Origin: Enchytraeus crypticus
Taxonomy: Eukaryota > Annelida > Clitellata > Enchytraeida > Enchytraeidae
Reading direction: 5' to 3'
NCBI GenBank assembly: GCA_905160935.1
Contig: CAJHZI010000561.1
Coordinates: forward strand, 62,001 to 126,000
DNA: 64,000 nt
Part shown: in pieces, positions 1 through 11,600 of the stretch
Layout: every line of letters begins with the position of its first letter
Numbering within the stretch: the stretch's first letter is position 1
The notes under the pieces: model-generated
The model's database searches: none
Seen by the model: the letters and a program-made list of their open reading frames with translations, nothing else
What the model was told of the DNA's origin: nothing
Translations under genes and position numbers: made by a program

Positions 1-270
1 GAATCTGTATTACTTTCTTATTCTCTTTGTATAAAAATTGTTATTTAATACAAAATTTAGCCATAGATATTCATACAGTTTTCGAAAATTAAGTAACGCG
101 ACTTTTTCACTTAAGCGGTTAAAAGTAAAAGTAAAAAGTACTACAAAATTACTTCGTTACAAGTAAAAAGTACCCGGGCAAATAGGGTACTTCGTTACAA
201 GTAAAAGTATCGCTTGAGTACTTTTTACTTGTAACGAAGTATTTTTACTTCGTTACTTCACAACACTGTC
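1..270. mobile_element. hAT-like element terminus, cut by window edge
   Basis: AT-rich stretch built of inverted and direct copies of a short motif (forms of GTAACGAAGTA and AAGTAAAAAGTA). It ends at 261-270 in CACAACACTG, the reverse complement of CAGTGTTGTG, which looks like a hAT-type terminal inverted repeat. It stops abruptly against sequence matching the interior of the element at 62250-63675, so it appears to be a second element inserted into the copy at 271-1455. The other end lies before position 1. The superfamily call rests only on the terminus. Confidence 0.45.
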
Positions 271-1455
271 TTACAGTATCTAACAGCATATATTCAGATA
301 AGGCTGGTTCCGACACAAATTTTTAAATTAATAACAGATAGCCATATAGAAGAATGGTAGCTTTACAAAGGAATGGTAGCGGGAAGCGAGACTGGTCTAC
401 AGAAAATAATGGATAATGATACGGCATTGAAATATGAAATGAAGATTAACGTCAAAGAGACAAAAATTAAGGATGAGCGAATCCTATAAATAGGCCTGTC
501 TGAAAATGCTCGACTCAATCTAGGTGGATCAGTTCTTCTTAAATTCAAATTATGGAATTTCTCTAATTCTAGTATGCCATCTTAGCATTTTTGCAGCCAG
601 ATTTAGAAATAATTATATATGACATTAGGCCTATATATGCGTTAAGGCTATCTGGAGTAAATAATTTTGCACCATAGCAAGGCATTAATTTTCATAATTA
701 TTTTCGTAACTTCATAATTGACCTGAGAGTTTCAAATTTTAAACCCTAATTAGGTAAATTATGAAGTTTATTACTGGTTGAGTTGATAGCAAACAGTATA
801 TATTCTGGTCATTTTTCTGTGGAAGTAGGCCTACACGTGTTTACCAAATCGTCCTTATTTGATATTTTTACGTTACTAAAATGCACTTTGTCTCTGAAAT
901 ATGGGATCAAATTTTAGCCAAGCCATTTCCACGTAATTATAAACGTTTCTAATATGAAGGCCTAATGACAAAATTAATTTTTAAATTGATTAAGCATTCT
1001 ATTTCCTGGCTATAATCAAGGAGAATTAATGTTTCAGATACAGTAATAAAGCTAAATATCTATTTATGAACATTTGTTAGTCAACTTACAATATTTGAAG
1101 AAATGTACAGGAATAAATACCACTTCTCTCCTTTTTTAATTGTCATATTTTTATGCAGGTGAAAAATGTGGCGGTTATTATAACTTCATGTACTTTTTAA
1201 AGCACATTTATCATAAACCATTTTCAATATGTTTATCATAGAACCATGATTATTATAAGTAATGTTAAACAATTGCAACAGTATCCAAACTAAACCATTT
1301 CGAACTCGAATCGAACTCTTGAGAGGTGGAAAGCTAGCCGAACCCGAACCGAACCATTGTTAGAAGGATGCCAATCCGAACCGAACTCAACTGCTAATAG
1401 AACCCGAACCCAACCAGACTTTCATTTTCAACGAATCGAGCCGACCTTCGAGTGT
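271..1455 (-). mobile_element. Non-autonomous hAT-like element, copy 1 (partial)
   Basis: Reverse-complement match to most of the complete element at 62250-63675, including the GTTCGG-rich block (here as CCGAAC repeats at 1300-1460) and the block around GGCTGGTTCCGACACAAAT (305-325). The outer end carrying the second terminal repeat is missing, replaced by the element at 1-270. No transposase reading frame is present. The short frame at 363-548 comes from a captured LINE-like segment that is also found in copy 2. Confidence 0.7.
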
Positions 1456-4400
1456 TGTGTTGTGGAGTTAATATTATATGCGATAGAATATCGTTGTATG
1501 CTTTAGAACAACGTTACAGTTATATCCAAACTAATAACGCTGTCTATATGAAGCAAGTTTGAATTATCATATACCACATAAAATATGTTATAAACTAAAA
1601 GAGTGTGTGATCATGTGATGGCAAGCTCCAGCCTATTCGCTTGCCGTTGTGTTCGCTTGCCGTTGGTATCTTCTAACCACAACCTTGTTACAATTTTGCT
1701 AGCAATAGTACTAGCTGTTAAAAGTGCAGCAGACACTACTATTAATCAAGAAGTACAGTGGGTTGAAATATCAGCTGAGCTATCACAGCTCCCATAACCC
1801 GCAAAAAATTGTTCGGTTGAGGGGATGTCTGCTGTGATTTAATTGGCAGAGATGCGGCTCGTAGATATGGGCTTGTGAGAATATTTGAATATTTTAGAAA
1901 TAGCTTCAATATAGTTCAACAGTGGATCAGTAGTTGAAGGGTTCCAATCCATTTCACTCCCCGTCACTGACAGGCTATCCGAAGCATGTTAAACTTGACC
2001 TTTGCATAGAACAGAATCATATATATTTCATAACAGGTAAAATTCAATCACACACAAGCAATACATGTAGAGAACATATAAACATGGAGTTACTTTAATA
2101 GGATAACTAATCAAATTAAGCTTTTAGCTTTTATTTAGATTCAAATCCGTATTACGGGAAGTGATCTTTTGATTGGGGTTTACTGTGCCAATTTGTACAG
2201 ATTGGAGCTTTTGTCATAAAATAAGCAAAGTCGAGCTCTGCTAGTACTTGTGTTTTGGAGCATTTTTGGATGACGGAATGCTAAGAGCATTAAATAACAA
2301 CTTCAGTGTGTCGAAAAGTTGTTCTTAAGTCCGTATCAGCAAAATTTTTCCTTATCAAAAGGTACCAATTACTGGTAATCATGGCGAGAGATGGAAATAA
2401 CTAAAATTACAAAAACAGCAACTACGAACAAATCAATTAAAGGATCGTGAGCAAAGTGGGTATATTATAAGACAGAAATGAATTTCCTTCACAAAATTTC
2501 AGCCAAAATCCATGAGAACTCATTCAAAACTTGATTACTAGTTGTAACTCATGAATATGTCCAGAGCTCCTTTTAGTGGCGTAGCCAGGATTTCGAGAGA
2601 GAGAGAGAGAGAGAGAGTGTGAGAGAGAGAGATAGACAGAGAGAGACAGACATGCTTATTCGTAAAAACAATGTCAAATGTCCTAGGGATGCACGTTAAT
2701 CTTGGAGGAGTACTTTGGAGTAGACACACTTTATACAAAGCGTCCATATATATTTTTTGATCTTAAAAGCATTTATATGGTTTCTTTTTGCAGCTTGAAC
2801 TCATAATGCCAATTAAGTAGATGATAATAATTATTCGATAGAATAATATAAAACTTTAATAAACTTGAGAGGTTGAGAGGAAAAATTTAAATTCGCGTAT
2901 GAAGTTGCACTGATGATTATGATCATTGAACAAAATCTAAATTCCCATACAAAGATGTTAGAATTTTAATAAAAAATGTAGGAAGCTGCAAAGAATCATC
3001 TCATATAGTCTATTGCAAAATTGAATAATGAATAAGTCTGAAGAGATCAATTAGCGTTAGAATCCAATTATCTAAGATGTAAGATAAGTATAACAATATC
3101 AGCGAGAGTGCAATAAGTCCTACAAAGAGAATTCAAGTCGTAGGCAATAGATAAATTCACATAAAGCTAGTACAGCTAATGTTAGCGTCAGTTTCCTCAC
3201 TCGAAAGCAATGTCAGCAACATTTTACAATAGACACATTTCTGCATTCACAAAAATTAAATCTGTGTAAATAAAATTACTGATCGCTCTAACTAGATATC
3301 GTAGAATAAATTAATTTTCTGCAAAATTCCTTATATATAAAAATTCGTAAAATATAGAAGCACATTACAATATACAATTGTTTACAAACATCGTTAATAA
3401 GTTACAAGAACATGACTGGAACACAAGCATAGTTCGAAAAAAGATTTCGAGTTTAAATAAGCGAGTTCTGAAGGATAAGTTCTGAAGGAAGTTGAAACTA
3501 GTGTTTTTAAATAGTGCCGACTTACTGTGAAATTTATTAAATTAACTAAGAAACTTATTCACATATTAATTCTACATACTGCAAATTCTATCATCCTAAT
3601 GCTTTACTATATTCTAACTTCTATTCTATTATATTCCTGTACGATGAAACGAGTACATACTTAGGGATCATATCCATCAAAAGTCTTTACCGCTTTTATA
3701 ACATTACACAGAAATTAAACACAATAAGATTTTATAGAGTAGCTTCTCTATGTCTACTTCACTGCTGCGCGGCTTTTGCCGTTAGATTTTAGATCTCGCT
3801 GCCTCACTGCAGGCGAACACCTTTCTATAGGCGGGCTCTCAGAGCCAATTTCTCCCATACACAAAGACGAACAATATTTTAACAACCGATTGCTGCAGTG
3901 TTGTGTCACGGCAGACATTTCATGGAAATTAGGGGCACCTGCTTAAAAGCACAACAATTTGTGCTAAATGTCCTGCTAGCGGATGGAGTTTTTATATATA
4001 AACGCCATTTGAGAGCTACGATAAAGTAAAATGCAATTTCAATAGTTAATATTAGATTACAGGTATCATACATTTTTAACTACACATATTTTGATAGGTA
4101 GATTTACTAAGTAATACATATAGATCTTTCATCTACGATTACATCTTCAGAAAATAGTCATACAATATGCTGAATTTGCAAATGAAATGTATAGTTACTT
4201 AAAAATTCCATTTCTGGTTTCAGAATTAGGTAACATAAATAAATTATATCATTTTTACATTTCACTTGTTACGAACATTTTTTAAATCTTGAAAAAGCTG
4301 ACGAAACAAGACATAGTTTATATGATAGATGTGTTTTACACAGTAGCAGAATTAAACCCATGGAAACCGGTTTAATAAAACCGGTTAAAGTAATATATTA

Positions 4401-4743
4401 CAGAGAGAAAGTTCATGCATTCAAGCGATTTCAGTGGCGAATTCAGACTGGTTTTCATGGGCTAATGAAAAACATAAAATGTATTTTAACAGAATCTTTA
4501 GAATATTCTTCAAGTAATTTTACCATAAATTTAAGTTATTGCGGTAGACGGGTCACATTTTACCCAGATCCTATAATTTTAAAGCAGCATCTTTACAATG
4601 CCTATCAACAGTACCAGAGTGGCCTAAATTTAACAGTACACTCTATGTTGTTTTGGGCGATGGACACCATATGAAATTATTGTTCTTGAAAACGCCACTG
4701 ATGCAGTGAAAGTCAGGTATAAAAAGTCATTCATTTGCTTCAG
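1456..4743. other. Downstream of DBNL; no gene recognised
   Basis: Non-coding as far as I can see. It holds a diverged tRNA-headed SINE piece around 1840-1990 (B-box-like GGGTTCCAATCC), a GA-rich microsatellite at 2598-2640 next to AGTGGCGTAGCCAGGATTT (2573-2591; a similar motif recurs at 44638), and a SINE-A tail at 3168-3222. The part just below 4744 should be the DBNL 3' untranslated region. A plus-strand frame at 4360-4674 lies antisense to it and has no recognisable domain. Confidence 0.5.
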
Positions 4744-5674
4744 CTACTCCATGAGCTCGACGTAATTAGCAGGAAACATGCCACGTGACCCATCTGGAGC
4801 AGTCCCTATCCACCAGCCGTCGTCTATCATCTCTATGTCCGTTATGATCTCTCCGGGATCAAATGTAATCTCGTTGTCCTCAGCTGAGCATAACAACAAC
4901 TTCAATGCGTGTATATTTAAATTTGTACTTGTAGAACCAAATTCTAAGAGTTCTAATTAACGCAATAAATCTATTGGAAATATATTACTATATATATACA
5001 TATATACAGTTGCATCTCATTCTGTATACTGGAAAAAATTAATAGAAGTATTCTAGACACTTACGAAGTCGTTGAGGCTATTAAAAGCATCATTCCAGTT
5101 ACTCAATAAGATTATTAAAGATGCTCCTACAATTTCTGACGATACTCGTGGAATCACGCAAGATTTAAAACATTTATTTTAAATCTTGAAATGTGCTCGT
5201 TAGTAAAGTACGCTAAATAGAAAGTTTAAAACATGAGTGATAATACCTATAACCTTTACTACAGTACGTTTAAACCTGTTATGCAGTTTATATTGTCAAA
5301 TTATTTATGTTTCCACTCCAGTGAAGGTTCGGATTTTACTGTTGGATAAGCTCGCCCGGGGAATCGAGCCCATGTACAAGTAAAAGAAAGGTTGGAGCTT
5401 CAGGCTGGCGATGTCGTTAAGATATCCGCCCGCGGATCAGTATGTACGGGATTCAAATCCTCGCCCGTCACTGACATCGCTTTCGAGTGAGGAAACTGAC
5501 GTAAACATTAGCTTTAGCTGTTTCTTTAACCACAAGTCATATTCATCTTGCTATAATTAGTGACTCGTGCTCAACACGTACCAGCCTGATAGTCGTAGAG
5601 AGCCCTGGCTGACACCCCGGCAGAGCCCTGAGTCACTGCTCGCTCTGACTCACCATAACTCTCCACCGGTTCTT
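4744..5674 (-). CDS. DBNL: DBNL exons 14-15: C-terminal SH3 domain and stop
   Basis: Exons 5674-5582 and 4883-4744. The ALYDYQA motif ends exon 14 and is joined across a phase-1 intron to [18 protein letters not shown]. Then follow [20 protein letters not shown] and YVELME, then TAG at 4746-4744. ALYDY, the Trp-Trp pair, and [10 protein letters not shown] are the canonical SH3 ligand-groove residues, which in the family bind dynamin and other proline-rich partners. The intron holds a SINE-A copy (5396-5520). Confidence 0.95.
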
Positions 5675-8600
5675 CTGTAAAGTAACAAGTAAAGATTAAA
5701 AACTTAAAATGCACGGTACAGTGATCATCAACGATGATATATAGCACTTTTTAAAAACCAAATTTAATCCTTAATTTATAATCCATTATACTTCTGCAAA
5801 TTAACACGTAACGATTAAAAACTTAAAATGCACGATACAGTGAAGTGGTCATCAGCGATGATCTATAGCACTTTTATACCAAATTTAAACTGTAACTTCT
5901 AGTCCATTATGTTTCTGCAAATTAACATGTAACGAGTAATTAAGGCTGGAACCTGTGGCGATGTCGGTAAGATACTCGACTGCGGATCAGTATGTGCGGA
6001 GTTCAAATCCTGGGCTCGCCCGTTACTGACATCGCTTTCGAGTGAGGAAACTGACGTTAACATTAGCTTTAGCTTTTTAAAAGCTAAAAATACACGGTAC
6101 AGTGAAATGGTCATCACTGATGACTTATAGCACTTTTTAAAACCAAATTTAATCCATAATTTATAGTCCATTATACTACTGCAAATTAACATGTAACGAT
6201 TAAAAGCTAAAAAATACACGGTACAGTGAAGTGGTCATCAGCGATGATCTATAGCACTTTTGTACCAAATTTAAACCGTAACAATTAGTCTATTACACTT
6301 TTGCAAATTAACATGCATTGATTAAAAGCTGAAAACACACGGTACAGTGAAGTGGTCATCAATGATTATATATATATATCTCTCTCTCTCTTAGTGCACT
6401 GCCTACTGGCAGGTCCATGGTACATAACGCCTCCACTCCTCTCTGTCTTCTGCCTTCCTCTTCATTTCCACATATGAGTGGGTCTTTAAATCATCTAACA
6501 TACCTAATCTCGGCCTGCCCCAGCCTCTTTGTCCTTCCATTCTACCTTCTATGACCTCTTTTAATAGACCTTAGAATGTGTCCCATCCATCTCTTCTTCC
6601 TATTTCTTAACACATTTATCAACTGTCTATCTATGCCAACTCTCTCCAGAACTTTCTCATTTGTAACCTTTTGAGTCCAGCTAATCCTCTCCATTCTTCT
6701 CCAAATCCATATTTCCAATGCCTCCAGTTTCCTAATATCCTCCTTTCTTAAGGTCCATGTTTCACATCCATACAATAGCGTGGTCCAAACCAAAGTTTTC
6801 ACTATCTTTATCTTTGTGTCTTTCTTTAGACCTTTTGTTAATAGTTCTTTTCTACTACCAAAGGCCGATTTTGCTTGTGCAATCCTACTGCATATTTCTG
6901 TCTCACATTTCCCATCATCGGTTATAGTATGACCCAAATATTTGAAACTCCTTACCTGTTCCAATTTCGTACCATTTATTAACTTATATTAACTTTACCT
7001 TTATTATTGGACACTCTCATAACCTTGGTCGTTTTTATATTAATCTTCATGCCTTATCTTAGGGCCGTATCATTCAGCCTATCCATTATCTTCTGCAATC
7101 CAATCACGCTGCCCGCTACCATTCCTTGATCATCTGCAAATCATACATCTTGTAACAAACAAATTCCCTCCTACTTTTATTCCTTCTTCCAAGTCTTCCA
7201 TGGCTTCCTTCATCATTGCCTCAGCGTAAATGTTAAACAGCAGCGGCGAAATGCTACAACCGTGTCATACTACACATCCTATTTCACCTTCTTCTGAGTA
7301 TTCTTGTTGGATTTTGATTACTGCTCTTTGATTCATGTACAAGTTCAAAATTAGTCTTCTATCTCTCTAGTCAATTCCTATTCTTTTTGAGATATTCATC
7401 ATCGTTATCCAATCAATCCTGTCAAAGGCCTTCTCGAAGTCTACAAAGCATACAAAAACGTCATTTCCATATTCTAAGCTTCTTTCGCAAAGAACCCGCA
7501 TTACTCCTATTGCTTCTCATATGCCGCATCATTGTGTCTTGCTCAGTATCATCTCTACTTTCGACTGAATGCGATTATTTACTATCTTTAATAAGATCTT
7601 CGATGCACGAGTTATTAAGCTGATTGTTCTGTAATCCGAACACTCCACAGCATTGGCTTTCTTGGGAATTGGAATCATCACTGACTTGGTAAAGTCGTCT
7701 GGCCAAATACCTGTACTGTACACTTCCATACATACTTCCATTAACTTTTTGAGTGTTTCTCCTGCTTTTTCTTTAAGTATTTTATATATATATATATATA
7801 GCACTTTTTAAACCAAATTTAAACCATAATTTATAGTCCATTATACTTTTGCATATTAACATGTAATGATTATTAATTAACTAGCTATTAAATGCTAAAA
7901 CACACGGTACAGCGACAGCAATCATCAACGATGATACACCAAATTTGTGTACCAAATATTTAAACAGTAATTTCATGTACCAGTCATTTACTAGTCAAGG
8001 AAATGACTGAGATGACAACAACATACGATCAAGTTGCTGATTATGCTGACGACGATGATGATTATGACGATGATAATGTTGATGAATAAGATGATGAAGA
8101 CCAAGATGATGATGACTATAACGAAGATGATGACAAGTAGATATGATAAGAGGAATTCAGTAAAATTTTTACCCTAAGAATAAAGTAATAATATCACATT
8201 TATTACTTGCCAATTGGTCTTGGTACCACAAAGGCATGAAAGTTCGCATGGCGGGTATGGTAGAGCAATTAATAATAATAATAATAGTAGTAATATTAAT
8301 ACTATTAAAGGTATAGAGTCCGTTTTCTAATACAAGGTGATGTCAGGGACGTCATCAATAGAATATTACTATCAATGAACATAAAAGGAGCAAGTTAAAA
8401 TAAGTAGTGTTATTAAAATGCACACCTTTTTCTACTTCTGGCGCACGAGTCGGTACAACTTTAGCCGGAGTCGTATCTGCAAACGCAACAACGAACAGCA
8501 CAAAATAGACAGGGCAACAACAGAAAAGATTAGGTAGGATATCTAGTAAAATTAAGATTTTAAAAAGCATGATGTTCATACTTAAAATATATTTAAATGT

Positions 8601-11600
8601 TACAGAAGACAAAATTCTAAGTGGTTGACAGAATGCTAATAATACTTTCTCAAACGTCAATATCTGAATACTACAAAAAATTTAGCATATTATCCCTATT
8701 CATAATTACCCTTTAAGTTCATTTATCTGAAGCCTACATTTCATCTTTTTCTTCAAAATTCTTACATGACACAAATTATACGACAATAACTTGCCTCTTA
8801 AGTTATCACAACTTAACTTGCCTCTTAAGTTATCACAACTTTACTAAATTTTCTTTACAATTTGACATTCGCTCTTCCCTAATTAACTCACCATCCCAGT
8901 CTTGGTTTTCATCCTCATCATCAGAGCCCGGAGGTCGTTTGGGCAGGCCCTGAGCCAACAGATTTCGAGCCATTGGCTGGCCCCCATCACCAGCGGGTAG
9001 CCTTGACGCCACTGGAGCAGCATCATCATATATATCCTCCTCTGGTTTATCATATGACGTTGGTCGCCTGAAGCTACCTCCGTCGTCATACAATTCTTCT
9101 TCTGGTTCCTCTTGCGGTGGCTCGGGTTGCCTGGCAACCGGGGGTGGTGACGCGGGTTGCCTGGCAACCGGGGGTGGTGACGCAGGTTGCCTAGCAACTG
9201 GAGGGGAAGCTGGTTGCTTAGCAACAGGAGGTGAAGCAGGCTGCCTGGCGGCAGGTGGCGGTGACTCAGACCGCACATTTTCTTCATCGCAACCTGGAAG
9301 TTTTATCGGCTGCTTACGACCTGCTGGAGCGGCCGGTTGATTTTCTTCCTCCAGAAAACTACTCTTAATTTTTCTGCAAATAAATCAAGTATAGATCAAT
9401 CGATTGATCGATTAATTTATTAATCGATCAATTATAGTATATGTTAGTAATGTGCCAGTTGCTCAGTTACATTCGCTGTAAATAATAAACACTTTTATTA
9501 ATTTTTATATTTATAATTTTTGCAAATATTTGATTGATCTTTGTATTATCTGATATCATACTTTTAGAATTTAAAAATGATAACCAAATATAGCAAATAA
9601 AAATTAGTGTAATACTTTGTAGTACTGTATTAATATAATAACGTAATAGTTAGTAGTACTGTATCAATATAATAATGTAATAGTTAGTATACTGCATCAA
9701 TATAATAACGTAATAGTTAGTAGTACTGTATCAATATAATAATGTAATAGTTAGTAGTACTGTATCAATATAATAACGTAATAGCTAGTAGTACTGTATC
9801 AATATAATAACGTAATAGTTAGTAGTACTGTATCAATATAATAACGTAATAGTTAGTAGTACTGTATCAATATAATAATGTAATAGTTAGTAGTACTGTA
9901 TCAATATAATAATGTAATAGTTGGCAGTACAGTATACAGGTAATAATGTAGGAGTTAGTAGTACTATATCAGTGCAATAGTACAGGAGTTAGTAGTACTA
10001 TATCAGTGCAATAGTACAGGAGTTAGTAGTACTATATCAGTGCAATAGTACAGGAGTTAGTACTAAGTAAGTAATAAGTAGTACTGTATCAATGTAATAA
10101 TGAAGCTAGGAAGCAAAAAGCATCCCGTTCAAAGCTCTACCCGCCGTCGCTGAGAGCACACGTGTGGGACGTAAACTGACGCTAAACAAATTTACTTGCG
10201 CTTCACATAAAAATAGCATTTATTTTAAAAACCAATATTTGATAATGAAAACCTAGGGGGAGCAGGCCCCTTGGATGGCTGGTCGAATTGGGACGTAGCT
10301 TTCTGCTCAAACACGGCCCGTGCACCCGCAGCTCTGCCTGAAGCCAACGACTTGGCTTCCTGTCCGTTAAACATAAATAAGAATCAATTTTATTCGTCAT
10401 ACACAACAAATTTAAACGAATGGAAAAGTCTCAAAGAGGGGATTGACTGATGGATGGATGATATGATGTAGGACAGAAAGGATTTGAGCCAGTCTATTCG
10501 TATCCCGACCCTAGTTAAACTGGGATTCAAGTGAAGATGATGACGATGATGATGACGATACAAAAAACTGACAGGTTTATCATAGAAGTGCAACAATAAA
10601 GTGAACAACTGCGAGAGATAAGTCAGCTAGTTCGCATTACCCTACATACATGTAACAATTACGGAGACATAATTAGAACTAAATGGACTACGCTGCTGAA
10701 GCCTTATTCAAAAATGCATTTATACCTGAGATTTTAAATCAAATATGAAACTGAACTAAAGATAATATATACAACAAGTATACATCTATTAGTATACAGT
10801 AGAGCTAGACAATGACAACCATAGAAACATTAAACATAAATCAGTCACTGATGAGATGAGGAGTAAACTTACAACAAAATGATCAATCAAAATGAATCAA
10901 AATGATCATCCATGATGATATCTATCATTTTTAATACCACATATGTTTAACATGTTAGATAATGTTGGTATACACTTATTTTAACAATGCAGGGAATGTC
11001 AATAAATTTTACTCTCAGGTATGCTAGCCCTTTAGACTGAGCCAGTGGCTTGTAGGAAAGTTGTTCGACAACGGATAAGTAAGTGCAGGTTTCAAATCCA
11101 GTGCTCTTTCCATCACTGACATGCTATCGAGCAGGAAACTGACGTTAACCTTGGTTACAGCTTTAGCATTACCCTGGAATCAAATTCAATTCATATCAGA
11201 ACTAGTGATTTAAAATTCCATAAATTCAATTTGAGATTCCACGACATTACTTGCTTTACACACTAAGGCATATAGACAAATTATGCATTTAAAAATAAAA
11301 TATTTATATTAAATTATTAAATACTTATAATAGAATTTGTCAGAAAAAGCTTAAAATAGGAAAGGTATAACTTTAGAGATATGCAACAGAAAATTTAAAT
11401 AGGCTGCACAGTTTTATCACAGAATTGCTGCTGAAAATTGGTCTAAAAATAAAAATCTTAAATTAAATCTCATAAAAATAAACTATTTCATTTGCCCCAG
11501 TCTAAATTAAATTTTTCTTCCAATGCTGCACATCCTGTGGATGTTACTGTCAGAGTCCACTGAAATGTTAAGAGTTGCACTCGAATCTAATTTCTCCTTC

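Larger units (their letters stand above)
5688..7930. repeat. SINE-B-derived satellite, about six ~122-bp units, interrupted twice
   Basis: Direct repeats of a unit containing CACGGTACAGTGAAGTGGTC, a GATGAT core, TATAGCACTTTT, ACCAAATTTAA and GCAAATTAACATGTAACGAT. Units start near 5688, 5808, 6079, 6205, 6325 and 7870. A SINE-A (5943-6078) and an RTE-like LINE (6395-7795) interrupt the array. The unit resembles the 3' part of SINE-B (compare 34840-34985), so the array looks like tandem amplification of a SINE tail. Confidence 0.7.

Noticed and set aside
1603-1797. 64-residue plus frame with a hydrophobic stretch that could be a signal peptide
   Set aside because: No exon partners, no domain, beside hAT-like debris. 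Not enough to call a gene.
4360-4674. 104-residue plus-strand frame without repeats
   Set aside because: Antisense to the DBNL 3' region, no recognisable domain, AT-rich codons, no splice partners found. Could be chance in AT-rich DNA.
8883-9287. 134-residue minus frame overlapping DBNL exon 12
   Set aside because: Shadow frame of the proline-rich coding repeat; the frame in use is set by the phases of exons 11 and 13.
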